Source: Chania fonticola_B (GTDB lineage: Bacteria; Pseudomonadota; Gammaproteobacteria; Enterobacterales; Enterobacteriaceae). From it: a DNA stretch of 64,000 nucleotides. The position numbers were made by a program, and so were the translations under genes. The notes beneath the pieces were generated by a model. It was not told where the DNA came from. It worked only from the letters and a program-made list of their open reading frames with translations, and did not search any database. Within the stretch, counting starts at the first letter, position 1. Each line of letters starts with the position of its first letter. This document shows positions 53,239-62,313 of this stretch, in pieces. The stretch lies in assembly GCF_048537545.1 (NCBI RefSeq), contig NZ_CP183218.1; one strand, written 5' to 3'.

Positions 53239-53983
53239 GCGCCGCCATCGCGACATAGCCATGCAGGCTCACCATCGTTGAAATGGGTTAGTTTCAGCAA
53301 TGTGATTCTGTGTGGCTTTTTTGTTTTGTGATAAGTGTGCAAGTAATTCTTCTATAATAATGGAATGACTAGTATGCTTTAATTTGAGAGCTATCTCATT
53401 GTTATTTTTATTTAATTGTGATATGAGTGGGCTGGATTTTATTATTGCTACTGTTCTAGCTTCTCAACGTTGTGCTGAATTAACGGTTGACCAATAAGTG
53501 CCCATTTAAATTGAGAGTGAATCATTTAAAGTTAATTAATATCAATGGCTTGTAATTTTCTCTGCGTTGCGGCACAGGTTGTAATGTAACAATTCTTACG
53601 ACTGTTATCGGATGTTTTGATTAATTGTGCTACCCTCTGAGGCATCCGTTTTGGGAGAAAATCAGATTATTTCTATAGTAGATAACTAATGTTTGATTGA
53701 GTATATGGGATGCGGAGTGAGAAGTGCTCCAACTCATTTTCCCAGAGGTAGTTACCCAGGTTTTGGTATGAGAGCCATTGCAAGCAAGGTTGTCTAATGC
53801 AAGTGAACGATAGGTCAGTACCAGGGTAACTACCCATAAATTTTTCAGTAATGCCCCCTTTAACTGCACGTAATTAAAGAGATAAGATTATCCCTAGGCA
53901 TCTTACTCATTGGGTTATTATTTTTTAACCTGCGTTGGCAAATGATGAGTACAACCACCGCCCGATCTGCATGGTAGCGTGCC
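53239..53983. other. Gap between rmlD and the rhamnosyltransferase gene
   Basis: No gene is evident. An 11-bp inverted repeat (GGTAGTTACCC at 53747-53757, GGGTAACTACC at 53824-53834) encloses 66 bp. Near the end, ATGGTAGCGTGCC at 53971 contains nine bases of the ops core (GGTAGCGTG), so it may be a decayed JUMPStart. Whether the genes downstream have their own promoter is unclear. Confidence 0.5.
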
Positions 53984-54862
53984 ATGGTCAGAATGATGGG
54001 TTCAGGAACTTCATACGGCATGTCTTTAGAATCAGAAAAATTTCAAATAGTTGCATCAATCGTATTGTACGAACATAGTCATGCTCAGTTGGAAGATACG
54101 CTGTCATCCTTGTTAAATGAGGCATGCGTTGAAAAGATTGTGTTGGTCGACAATGGAGGCTCCGCTTGGGCTGCCTCGCTGAGCAATCCGCGTATCTGCT
54201 ACATCGCGACCGAGCAAAACAAGGGTTTTGGCTATGGCCATAATCTGGCTATGGAGCACTATCTAGAAAAAAGCGATTACTTTTTAATCTGCAACCCTGA
54301 CGTCAGTTTTGCACAAGGTGAGCTTGAGCGCCTTTACCATTTTGCCCGTGATGGAAGGCACCAGTTTGTCTCGCCGCGTATTTATTATGACGATGGCCGT
54401 CTACAGTACAGTTGCCGTTTGCTTCCAAAGCCTGCCAACCTATTTCTACGCCGCTTTTTCCCTCGCTTGGGAGCCAAATTGGATGTCATCTATGAGGTTC
54501 AAAATGCTGATTATAATCAATCGTTTGCTGTTCCATCGGTGTCAGGCTGTTTCATGCTGATGGACTCGGCGTTGATGAAGCAACTGGGTGGGTTTGATGA
54601 ACGGTATTTTATGTATCTGGAGGATGTCGATCTTTGCCGGCGGGCGTTACCTTTGACCGACATTCTGTTTTATCCAGGGGCCAACATCACGCATGTCTTT
54701 GGTAAAGGTTCTTATAAGAATATGAATTTGTTTGGTTATCACATAAAATCAGCGATTTCGTATTTTAACAAATGGGGATGGTTTTGTGACCGGGAACGAG
54801 ACATTGCCAACCAAAAGTGTTTAAAAACGATCCCCATGACTTCTCCTGCAGAGAAGCGGTAA
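53984..54862 (+). CDS. wbbL: WbbL-like rhamnosyltransferase
   Basis: The 292-residue family 2 glycosyltransferase is similar to the WbbL rhamnosyltransferases that transfer L-rhamnose to lipid-linked GlcNAc. It shows VASIVLYEHSHAQLEDTLSSLL, VLVDNGGSAW, the DxD-like FLICNPDVSF (Asp106), GCFMLMDSALMKQLGGFDERYFMYLEDVDLCRR and THVFGKGSYKN. Three in-frame ATGs (53984, 53993, 54020) could be the start; the last begins MSLESEKFQIVASIV and may be the true one. It uses the dTDP-rhamnose made by rmlBACD. Confidence 0.87.
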   Translation: MVRMMGSGTSYGMSLESEKFQIVASIVLYEHSHAQLEDTLSSLLNEACVEKIVLVDNGGSAWAASLSNPRICYIATEQNKGFGYGHNLAMEHYLEKSDYFLICNPDVSFAQGELERLYHFARDGRHQFVSPRIYYDDGRLQYSCRLLPKPANLFLRRFFPRLGAKLDVIYEVQNADYNQSFAVPSVSGCFMLMDSALMKQLGGFDERYFMYLEDVDLCRRALPLTDILFYPGANITHVFGKGSYKNMNLFGYHIKSAISYFNKWGWFCDRERDIANQKCLKTIPMTSPAEKR

Positions 54863-54985
54863 AATGATCGGTTGGCAGTAGTAGTGATTTTGTGGTCCTA
54901 ATTAACTCTAAGGTATTGCTAATGTTTTTTTTTACTGAGTGTGGTTTTGAGGGGAAACGAGCAGCGCATTTGATGGGGGCGACTG

Positions 54986-55819
54986 ATGAGCAATCCGCAT
55001 AAAACGTTGCCTCTGTCACCATTGGCCTTGATTCGCAATATTTGGGGATTCAAATCTCTTATTCTACAGATGACGAAGCGTGAGGTTGTCGGCCGATACA
55101 AGGGTTCTACCATGGGGTTAGCATGGTCATTTTTGAACCCACTGTTTATGCTGATAGTTTATACATTTGTTTTTTCTGTGGTTTTTAAGGCTCGTTGGTC
55201 TGTTGGTGGCGACGAAAGCCGTACTCAGTTTGCTGTCATTTTGTTTGTTGGCATGATCGTTCACGGTTTTTTTGCCGAGGTCATCAACAGGGCGCCTCAA
55301 ATTATTCTGGGTAATACCAATTATGTGAAGAAAGTGGTTTTCCCTTTGGAGACCCTGCCGGTGATCGGTCTTTGTGCTGCAATGTTCCATACGCTGATCA
55401 GTCTTATTGTACTTCTTTGTGCCTTTTTCTTGTTTAATGGTTTTTTGCATTGGACGATCATTTTTCTGCCGCTGGTCTTCTTGCCTCTTGTGGTTTTTTG
55501 CCTCGGTTTGGCGTGGATCTTGGCATCATTAGGTGTTTTTATCCGGGATGTAGGTCAGACAACGGTCATTATCACCACTGTAATGATGTTTTTGTCACCC
55601 GTTTTTTTCCCAATTACAGCTTTACCTGAGAAATACAGGATTTGGATAATGTTGAATCCTCTCACTTTTATCATTGAGCAATCTCGTAATGTCTTGATCT
55701 GGGGGCGTATCCCTGATTGGCTAGGCTTAGGGGTCTATACCCTGGCCGCAGCGGTTGTAGCCTGGCTGGGCTTTGTCTTTTTCCAGAAAACCAGAAAGGG
55801 GTTTGCTGATGTCCTCTAA
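54986..55819 (+). CDS. wzm: O-antigen ABC transporter permease Wzm
   Basis: The 277-residue ABC-2 type permease has six membrane segments and the family start IRNIWGFKSLILQMTKREVVGRYKGSTMGLAWSFLNPL. It exports the completed lipid-linked O-polysaccharide across the inner membrane together with Wzt. Features include LGLAWILASLGVFIRDVGQ and LSPVFFPITALPEKYR. Its end overlaps the wzt start by 11 bases, so the two are translated together. Confidence 0.95.
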   Translation: MSNPHKTLPLSPLALIRNIWGFKSLILQMTKREVVGRYKGSTMGLAWSFLNPLFMLIVYTFVFSVVFKARWSVGGDESRTQFAVILFVGMIVHGFFAEVINRAPQIILGNTNYVKKVVFPLETLPVIGLCAAMFHTLISLIVLLCAFFLFNGFLHWTIIFLPLVFLPLVVFCLGLAWILASLGVFIRDVGQTTVIITTVMMFLSPVFFPITALPEKYRIWIMLNPLTFIIEQSRNVLIWGRIPDWLGLGVYTLAAAVVAWLGFVFFQKTRKGFADVL

Positions 55820-57128
55820 CGAGATAGCGATCGAAGTCACAGGATTGAGCAAATGCTACCAGATTTACGATCGTCCACGTGATCGTCTGAAACAGTTCTT
55901 TGCCCCCAAACTACAGCGTGCGATCCGTCGCGAGTCGAGACGCTATTTCCGTGAGTTTTGGGCACTAAGAAATGTTTCTTTTAGTATTAGAAAGGGCGAG
56001 ACCGTTGGTATTATTGGCCGTAATGGAGCGGGTAAATCCACTCTGTTGCAGATGATCTGCGGAACTTTGACCCCCACAGAGGGGGATATTCAAGTTCACG
56101 GCAGAATTGCCGCTTTGCTAGAGCTTGGGGCGGGTTTTAATCCCGAGTTTACCGGCCGGGATAATGTTTATCTTAACGGGGCTGTTCTTGGATTCACGCG
56201 GGAGCAGGTTGACTCTCGTTTCCAAGAGATTATTGACTTTGCTGATATTGGTGAATTTATTGACCAACCGGTTAAAACCTATTCAAGCGGAATGTACGTC
56301 CGCCTGGCGTTTGCCGTTCAGGCATGTGTTGAGCCGGAAATACTGATTGTTGATGAGGCATTGGCTGTTGGTGATATCGGTTTCCAGTACAAATGTTATA
56401 AACGTATGGAAGCACTGAGAGCCAAAGGTGTGACCATCATTATGGTAACCCACTCCACAGGTAGTATTCTTGAGTATGCAGACCGTTGTCTAGTAATGAG
56501 TGATGGCCAACTGGTTGGGGATACTCATGATGTATTGGCTGCCGTGCTCGCCTATGAAAAAGGGATGCTACTGACACAGGTACAACCCAAAGAAAAACGC
56601 CCATTAGCCAGTAACACAGGCATCAGGGATGCTGAAACTCTCAAAGAAATTCAGATAGAGCAAACGAATACAGAAATTGGCGAAAAACGTTTTGGTAGTG
56701 CCAGAGCGATAATTGAAAACCTCATAATATATAAATCTGATGGTACTCCATTATCGGACAAACCTTTGGTACGAGCAGGGGAAGAGTTAACCTTTGACTA
56801 TACTTTATGGTCTTCCGAACGTATTGAGGATATCGCTCTAGGTGTTTCTATTTCAAAAGCACAGGGTGGCGATATTTGGGGCGATAGCAACATTGGTGCA
56901 GGAGTGCCTATTACGTTGAATCCGGGTGAGCAACATGTGGTCTATAAGGTTAAATTGCCAATTAACTCGGGTGATTATCTTGTCCACTGTGGTTTAGCTC
57001 ATGTGGGTAAAGGTCCGCGTGAAGAACTTGATCAACGTCGGCCTATGATGCGATTAAAGTTTTGGTCGCCGCGGGAATTAGGTGGGGTTATTCATGCCCC
57101 TATTCAGATCCAATTAGAGGACGAATAG
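55809..57128 (+). CDS. wzt: O-antigen ABC transporter ATPase Wzt with carbohydrate-recognition domain
   Basis: The 439-residue protein has an N-terminal ABC domain (Walker A GRNGAGKST at 70-78, signature YSSGMYVRLAFA near 160-171, Walker B ILIVDEALAVGD). A C-terminal beta-rich extension covers about residues 285-439 (RAIIENLIIYKSDG, LTFDYTLWSSERIEDIALGVSISKAQGGDIWGDSN). In known systems such an extension binds the modified non-reducing end of the polymer, coupling termination to export. The start (ATG 55809, behind AAAGGGG) is chosen over an upstream in-frame ATG at 55773. Confidence 0.94.
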   Translation: MSSNEIAIEVTGLSKCYQIYDRPRDRLKQFFAPKLQRAIRRESRRYFREFWALRNVSFSIRKGETVGIIGRNGAGKSTLLQMICGTLTPTEGDIQVHGRIAALLELGAGFNPEFTGRDNVYLNGAVLGFTREQVDSRFQEIIDFADIGEFIDQPVKTYSSGMYVRLAFAVQACVEPEILIVDEALAVGDIGFQYKCYKRMEALRAKGVTIIMVTHSTGSILEYADRCLVMSDGQLVGDTHDVLAAVLAYEKGMLLTQVQPKEKRPLASNTGIRDAETLKEIQIEQTNTEIGEKRFGSARAIIENLIIYKSDGTPLSDKPLVRAGEELTFDYTLWSSERIEDIALGVSISKAQGGDIWGDSNIGAGVPITLNPGEQHVVYKVKLPINSGDYLVHCGLAHVGKGPREELDQRRPMMRLKFWSPRELGGVIHAPIQIQLEDE

Positions 57129-57132
57129 CTGT

Positions 57133-60100
57133 ATGCTTGCCGTATTTTTACCTCCATACCCTTTTCGAGGGGTTAGGGCCCCCTATTTATGGGTTTTCTA
57201 TCGGTTGCTAGGCTCTTTAAAAGATAAGAGTCTGTTTATTACCGGAACAGATTACCTTCTTCCTCCAAATCAATGGATTGAGCAAGGCCGTTGGGAGTTG
57301 GATGGGCCTACCATGGCTAATCTAGGGTATGTAGCGCCGAGCCAAGAGTTGTTCGATAAACACGACTTCAAGATGCTTGACGGTGAATTTTTCCCCCGGT
57401 TATTAGACTCCAACCGACATAACCCTATGAGTGCTTTTAATACGTTTCTGACTCAGGGTATACCAGAGTTGGAAGCTGAGCTTGAGGCGGTGTTATTGTC
57501 GCCACAGAACTCACAGATTGATGCTATCCTCAGTATCTGTAATTGCCCTTCGTTGGAGAATGTGGCTCGTAAACTCTCAATTCCGGTCATTCATATTGAG
57601 GTGGGGCCACTACGAACACCTATGTACCTGGGAACTGGCTATGTCGACTTTTCTGGTGTTAATGGCAATACGGAAGCCTATTCACGCTATTTGAAAGTTG
57701 CTGACGATTACCAAGTTCAGTTGACAATGCCGGAGTTGCATCGATTTTTCGCTCAAGTACGCTTGCCAGAAGATAAAGAAGCGGAGTTCGATCTCGGTCT
57801 GGCGATGCAGGTTGAAGATGATTCTAATATTATCGCCTATAGTTATGGCTTTAATAATTTATCGATGATTTCTTACGCAAAAACGCTGTGTTCTGATGAG
57901 CATTTGCTTATTCGTCCTCACCCAGGGAGCCGTTTTCAACTGAAGGATGGAAATGTAAACGTAGATGATTCTCCGAATAGCCTTGAATTTCTGTTTCGCT
58001 GTAAGCAGGTTTTGACGATAAACTCGAGCGTAGGTCTTGAGGGATTGCTGCTACAAAAGCCAGTTCAGGTGCTAGGAGATAGTTCTTACTCTTTCATTGC
58101 CGATGCTAAAAGTGAGTCTGAACGTGCCAATCGTATGGCATTCTATTTACTCTCTTATCTTGTTCCATTTGATTTGATATTTGATTCAGAGTATTTAAAT
58201 TTTCGTTTGCTGAACCCGGCGGAAATTGACATTGTGAATTATCATTTAAATTATTATTTATCTGAAACTGATGCTTTGGTAGGGATGAACAGCATGGCTA
58301 TGACCGTTGGCGAATTGGTATCTGAGCGTATCAAACGGGAGAATAATATACGCGCGGAAATATTTCGTGTTATGGATGAGCAAGATCAGAGTATAAATGA
58401 TAAACAGAAACTGATTGTTTCTCTAGAAGAAGAGTTGCAACAACAGAAGCGTCAATTGCAATTGAAAATAGAGGAGAATATCACTCTGCAAGAATCTTTA
58501 TTACATAAAGATCTTACCTTACAACAGGTTCAAGCGCATGCACAGTATAGTCAAGATACAGAACGTGAGTTGCTCGTTGACGAATTAAACAGGGTAATAC
58601 GTCAAAAGGAAGAGGCTTTGCATCAGCAGCATGCTGATATGTTAATGATGCGCAAGAGTCTTTCTTGGAAATTAACCATGCCAGTGCGTATGTTGGGGCG
58701 GGCAATTCGTGGTGAGTTCGGTGTTATGCGTGATCTGACTCGTCATTATTTCACTCATCGTTCAGATAACAGTCGTTCACTGGTATCAAAAATATGGTAC
58801 GCATTCCGCAATCATCCGCATCCATACAATGCCTTGGGTAGAAAGGTCAAGACGGCTTTGCGCCTTTTGGCCACAGGCAATATCTCAGAGTTGACTGCCA
58901 GTTTGCGGCGCGTGGCAAAAAATACTGCAGATACACCAATGCCACTTACGCATATTGATACACAGCACGTTGTGATCCTTGCCTCTCGACATACGTTGTA
59001 TGTCGCGCATCGTGTAGAAAAATCACTCGTTGACCTCGGACTGGGTGTGACTATTGTACATGCTTATTCTGCTGTTGCGGATAGCGGACAGATGCACATC
59101 GTCATTTGTCCTCAAATGTTCCCAGAACTGCCGAAAAACTATGTGGCTTTCCAAATGGAACAGTCGATTAATCCTCGTTGGTTCACGGCAGAATATTTCG
59201 CTATTTTGAATAATGCAATTGCCGTATTTGATTATTCGTTGACCAATATTGAGTACCTTTTGCAGCAAGGCATACCGTATCAAAAACTGTTTTATATGCC
59301 TATTTCATCTTATGACAACTATGCAGATCATTTATCTCATACAGGTTATAATTTACAACCGGCACAAGATGAAAAAGATATTGATGTTTTGTTCTATGGT
59401 GACCCAAATTGTGAGCGTCGCCAGAGTTATCTGCGTCAGTTGAGTAAACGTTTTAATGTACATATTGCTTCAGAAGTCTTTGGTCAGGATCTGACCCGGT
59501 TGGTTCAGCGTGCTAAGTTGATTATCAATATTCATTATTATGAAGATGCTTTGCTAGAAACTACCCGATTGTATGAAACATTGTCATTGGGAACGCCAAT
59601 TGTCAGTGAGACCAGTTCTGATATTCAACAACATGATATGTTGGCTAATGTAATCGATTTTGCACCGGTTGGTGATGTCAATGCCATGGCTGACAAGATT
59701 GCTCAACTGTTGGCTGACAATAACTTCTATGCTCGCCGTCGCCAGGATATTGCCGATTTTACGCGTTCAGACAAGCAGTTTGATGTCTACTTCAAGCGTT
59801 ATATGCTGGCAAACGATCTGATTGATTTCCAGAAATATAAAGAGAGCGCTGATTTTATTCCTCATAATGAAACGGATATTCCTAAACTATGTTTATCACT
59901 GACAGAAACGCCTGTTCGTAAACAAGCATTCTTGAGCAAGCCAACATATGGTTTTCAGATTGTAGAAGGCGTTCGTCATCGGATCGGTTGGATTGGATGT
60001 GGAATGAGCTATAAATACATGTTGTCAACACTGGCCGATCGTAAAACTGAAATGGCGATGATATGTGAAGATGATGTACTGTTCCCGGCTGATTTTGACA

Positions 60101-60543
60101 TCAAACTTGATAAAGTCGTCAAGCATCTGCGTTCAACTGAATGGGACTGGCATGTCTTTGCTGGTATTATTGCGCATTTGCATGAAGATACCCGTATCCT
60201 TGCAGTAAAAGAGATTGACGGCATCGAATATGTTTATATTAACCGCATGACCAGCATGGTAATGAATATTTATTCGCGTCAAGGCATAGAGCTTATCAGT
60301 CAGTGGGATGAGAAGAATATCGACTCGGCGAATAACACCATCGATCGCTATCTTGAAGCTGCTCCTGGCCTGACAGTTGTGACGACATTACCGTTTATGG
60401 TGGGTTATGCCGAGGATCAACATTCAACTTTATGGGGATTTGTCAATACTCAATACACTGACATGATCCGTAACAGCGAGCAACTGTTGGCCGAGAAAGT
60501 GAAGGCGTTTAAAGAGCTGCAGGCTAAAGAGGCTGAGGTTTAA
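57133..60543 (+). CDS. Multi-module glycosyltransferase of the O-antigen operon
   Basis: The 1136-residue protein has at least four parts. Residues 1-410 form a GT-B-like module with LLIRPHPGSRF and TINSSVGLEGLLLQKPV, resembling KpsC/KpsS/GT99-type Kdo transferases. Residues 415-500 are coiled coil (VSLEEELQQQKRQLQLKIEEN...). A linker around 508-525 (SLSWKLTMPVRMLGRA) is typical of modular transferases. Residues 615-915 form a second GT-B-like, CgeB-like module (DVLFYGDPNCERR, TRLYETLSLGTPIVSE). Residues 925-1100 form a GT25-like module with ICEDDVLFP (about 977-985). It begins 4 bases after wzt and ends at a strong terminator. The donor sugars are inferred only. Confidence 0.75.
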   Translation: MLAVFLPPYPFRGVRAPYLWVFYRLLGSLKDKSLFITGTDYLLPPNQWIEQGRWELDGPTMANLGYVAPSQELFDKHDFKMLDGEFFPRLLDSNRHNPMSAFNTFLTQGIPELEAELEAVLLSPQNSQIDAILSICNCPSLENVARKLSIPVIHIEVGPLRTPMYLGTGYVDFSGVNGNTEAYSRYLKVADDYQVQLTMPELHRFFAQVRLPEDKEAEFDLGLAMQVEDDSNIIAYSYGFNNLSMISYAKTLCSDEHLLIRPHPGSRFQLKDGNVNVDDSPNSLEFLFRCKQVLTINSSVGLEGLLLQKPVQVLGDSSYSFIADAKSESERANRMAFYLLSYLVPFDLIFDSEYLNFRLLNPAEIDIVNYHLNYYLSETDALVGMNSMAMTVGELVSERIKRENNIRAEIFRVMDEQDQSINDKQKLIVSLEEELQQQKRQLQLKIEENITLQESLLHKDLTLQQVQAHAQYSQDTERELLVDELNRVIRQKEEALHQQHADMLMMRKSLSWKLTMPVRMLGRAIRGEFGVMRDLTRHYFTHRSDNSRSLVSKIWYAFRNHPHPYNALGRKVKTALRLLATGNISELTASLRRVAKNTADTPMPLTHIDTQHVVILASRHTLYVAHRVEKSLVDLGLGVTIVHAYSAVADSGQMHIVICPQMFPELPKNYVAFQMEQSINPRWFTAEYFAILNNAIAVFDYSLTNIEYLLQQGIPYQKLFYMPISSYDNYADHLSHTGYNLQPAQDEKDIDVLFYGDPNCERRQSYLRQLSKRFNVHIASEVFGQDLTRLVQRAKLIINIHYYEDALLETTRLYETLSLGTPIVSETSSDIQQHDMLANVIDFAPVGDVNAMADKIAQLLADNNFYARRRQDIADFTRSDKQFDVYFKRYMLANDLIDFQKYKESADFIPHNETDIPKLCLSLTETPVRKQAFLSKPTYGFQIVEGVRHRIGWIGCGMSYKYMLSTLADRKTEMAMICEDDVLFPADFDIKLDKVVKHLRSTEWDWHVFAGIIAHLHEDTRILAVKEIDGIEYVYINRMTSMVMNIYSRQGIELISQWDEKNIDSANNTIDRYLEAAPGLTVVTTLPFMVGYAEDQHSTLWGFVNTQYTDMIRNSEQLLAEKVKAFKELQAKEAEV

Positions 60544-60560
60544 CCTAAGCTGATTTTGCT

Positions 60561-60604
60561 AAAAGTGGTACTGGTTCACCGTAGACAATCCAGTACCACT
60601 TTTT
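60561..60604 (+). terminator. Terminator of the O-antigen operon
   Basis: A perfect 14-bp stem (AAAAGTGGTACTGG at 60561-60574, CCAGTACCACTTTT at 60590-60603) with a 15-base loop merges with a T-run. It starts 18 bases after the multi-module gene. Confidence 0.92.
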
Positions 60605-60775
60605 CCATTTGGTGAAATGAATTGGCTCAAAATTCAACCTGCTGACACTCATTATGTGACCTATCGCACCAATCACTACCCAGCGAACACAATCCTGAGT
60701 TAACATGTTGGCCACATCAAAAACCTGTTGGCCAAGAGCCGTGATACAGGTGTCATCCTCAGACAGGAGTTCCTA

Positions 60776-62182
60776 ATGTCCAAACAGCAAATCGGCGTTG
60801 TCGGCATGGCGGTGATGGGCCGCAATCTGGCTTTGAACATCGAAAGCCGTGGCTATACCGTTTCTATCTTTAACCGTTCAGGCGACAAGACTGACGAAGT
60901 TATCGCAGAGAACCCGGGCAAAAACCTGGTGCCGCACTACACCGTCGAAGAGTTTGTTGCATCGCTGGAAACACCGCGCCGCATTTTGCTGATGGTAAAA
61001 GCGGGCGAAGCTACGGACAAGACCATTGCCTCGCTGACTCCGCACCTGGATAAAGGCGATATCCTGATCGACGGTGGTAACACCTACTATCAGGACACTA
61101 TCCGTCGTAACCGCGAGCTGTCTGCTCAGGGCTTCAACTTTATTGGCACCGGCGTTTCCGGTGGCGAAGAAGGGGCGCTGAAAGGGCCTTCAATCATGCC
61201 TGGTGGCCAGAAAGAAGCTTACGAGCTGGTGGCACCAATCCTGAAGAAAATCGCCGCTGTGGCCGAAGGTGAGCCATGCGTAGCCTATATCGGTGCCGAC
61301 GGTGCTGGCCACTACGTGAAGATGGTGCACAACGGTATCGAATATGGCGACATGCAGTTGATCGCAGAAGCCTACTCCTTGCTGAAGCAGGCGCTGAATT
61401 TGAACAACGAGCAGTTGGCTGAAACCTTCGCCGAGTGGAACAAGGGCGAACTGAACAGCTATCTGATCGACATCACCAAAGACATCTTCACCAAGAAAGA
61501 CGAAGAGGGTAAATACCTGGTTGATGTGATCCTGGATGAAGCGGCCAACAAAGGCACCGGCAAATGGACCAGCCAGAGCTCTCTGGATCTGGGCGAACCA
61601 CTGTCATTGATCACCGAGTCTGTGTTTGCACGTTACCTGTCTTCTCTGAAAGACCAGCGCGTAGCGGCTTCTAAAGTCCTGACCGGCCCGAAAGTTGCAG
61701 CCTTCAGCGGCGGGAAAGCCGAGTTTGTCGAGAAAGTTCGTCGCGCTCTGTACCTTGGTAAAATTGTTTCCTATGCGCAGGGCTTTTCTCAGCTTAAAGC
61801 GGCCTCCAAGGAAAACAACTGGGATCTGAACTACGGCGAAATTGCCAAGATCTTCCGTGCCGGTTGTATCATCCGTGCTCAGTTCCTGCAGAAGATCACC
61901 GATGCCTACGCTGAGAATGCCGACATAGCCAACCTGCTGCTGGCACCTTACTTCAAACAAATCGCCGATGAGTATCAGCAGGCGCTGCGTGACGTGGTTT
62001 CCTATGCGGTACAGAACGGCATCCCAACGCCAACCTTCTCTGCGGCGATCGCGTACTATGACAGCTACCGCTCTGCGGTGCTGCCTGCCAACCTGATCCA
62101 GGCGCAGCGTGACTACTTCGGTGCTCACACTTATAAGCGTACCGACAAAGAAGGCGTATTCCATACCGAATGGATGGAGTAA
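60776..62182 (+). CDS. gnd: 6-phosphogluconate dehydrogenase, decarboxylating
   Basis: The 468-residue enzyme oxidises 6-phosphogluconate to ribulose 5-phosphate and CO2 with NADP+. It has GVVGMAVMGRNLALNIES (cofactor site), GTGVSGGEEGALKGPSIMPGG, and GTGKWTSQSSLDLG. The ATG at 60776 with AGGAG upstream gives the exact E. coli length; the frame opens at 60728. gnd adjoining O-antigen genes is classical in enterobacteria. Confidence 0.98.
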   Translation: MSKQQIGVVGMAVMGRNLALNIESRGYTVSIFNRSGDKTDEVIAENPGKNLVPHYTVEEFVASLETPRRILLMVKAGEATDKTIASLTPHLDKGDILIDGGNTYYQDTIRRNRELSAQGFNFIGTGVSGGEEGALKGPSIMPGGQKEAYELVAPILKKIAAVAEGEPCVAYIGADGAGHYVKMVHNGIEYGDMQLIAEAYSLLKQALNLNNEQLAETFAEWNKGELNSYLIDITKDIFTKKDEEGKYLVDVILDEAANKGTGKWTSQSSLDLGEPLSLITESVFARYLSSLKDQRVAASKVLTGPKVAAFSGGKAEFVEKVRRALYLGKIVSYAQGFSQLKAASKENNWDLNYGEIAKIFRAGCIIRAQFLQKITDAYAENADIANLLLAPYFKQIADEYQQALRDVVSYAVQNGIPTPTFSAAIAYYDSYRSAVLPANLIQAQRDYFGAHTYKRTDKEGVFHTEWME

Positions 62183-62202
62183 TCCTGACGTTTGAGTAAA
62201 AT

Positions 62203-62237
62203 AAAACCGCCATGGTTAATACCTGGCGGTTTTATTA
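62203..62237 (+). terminator. Terminator of gnd
   Basis: A perfect 10-bp stem (AAAACCGCCA at 62203-62212, TGGCGGTTTT at 62224-62233) with an 11-base loop is followed by ATTAT. It lies 20 bases past the gnd stop. Confidence 0.9.
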
Positions 62238-62313
62238 TATCGATTACCCCGACAGCCTAAAATAATAACGGTATTAGGTTGGTGGTTGTGTACTATATGC
62301 TTAGGCGATGTAA

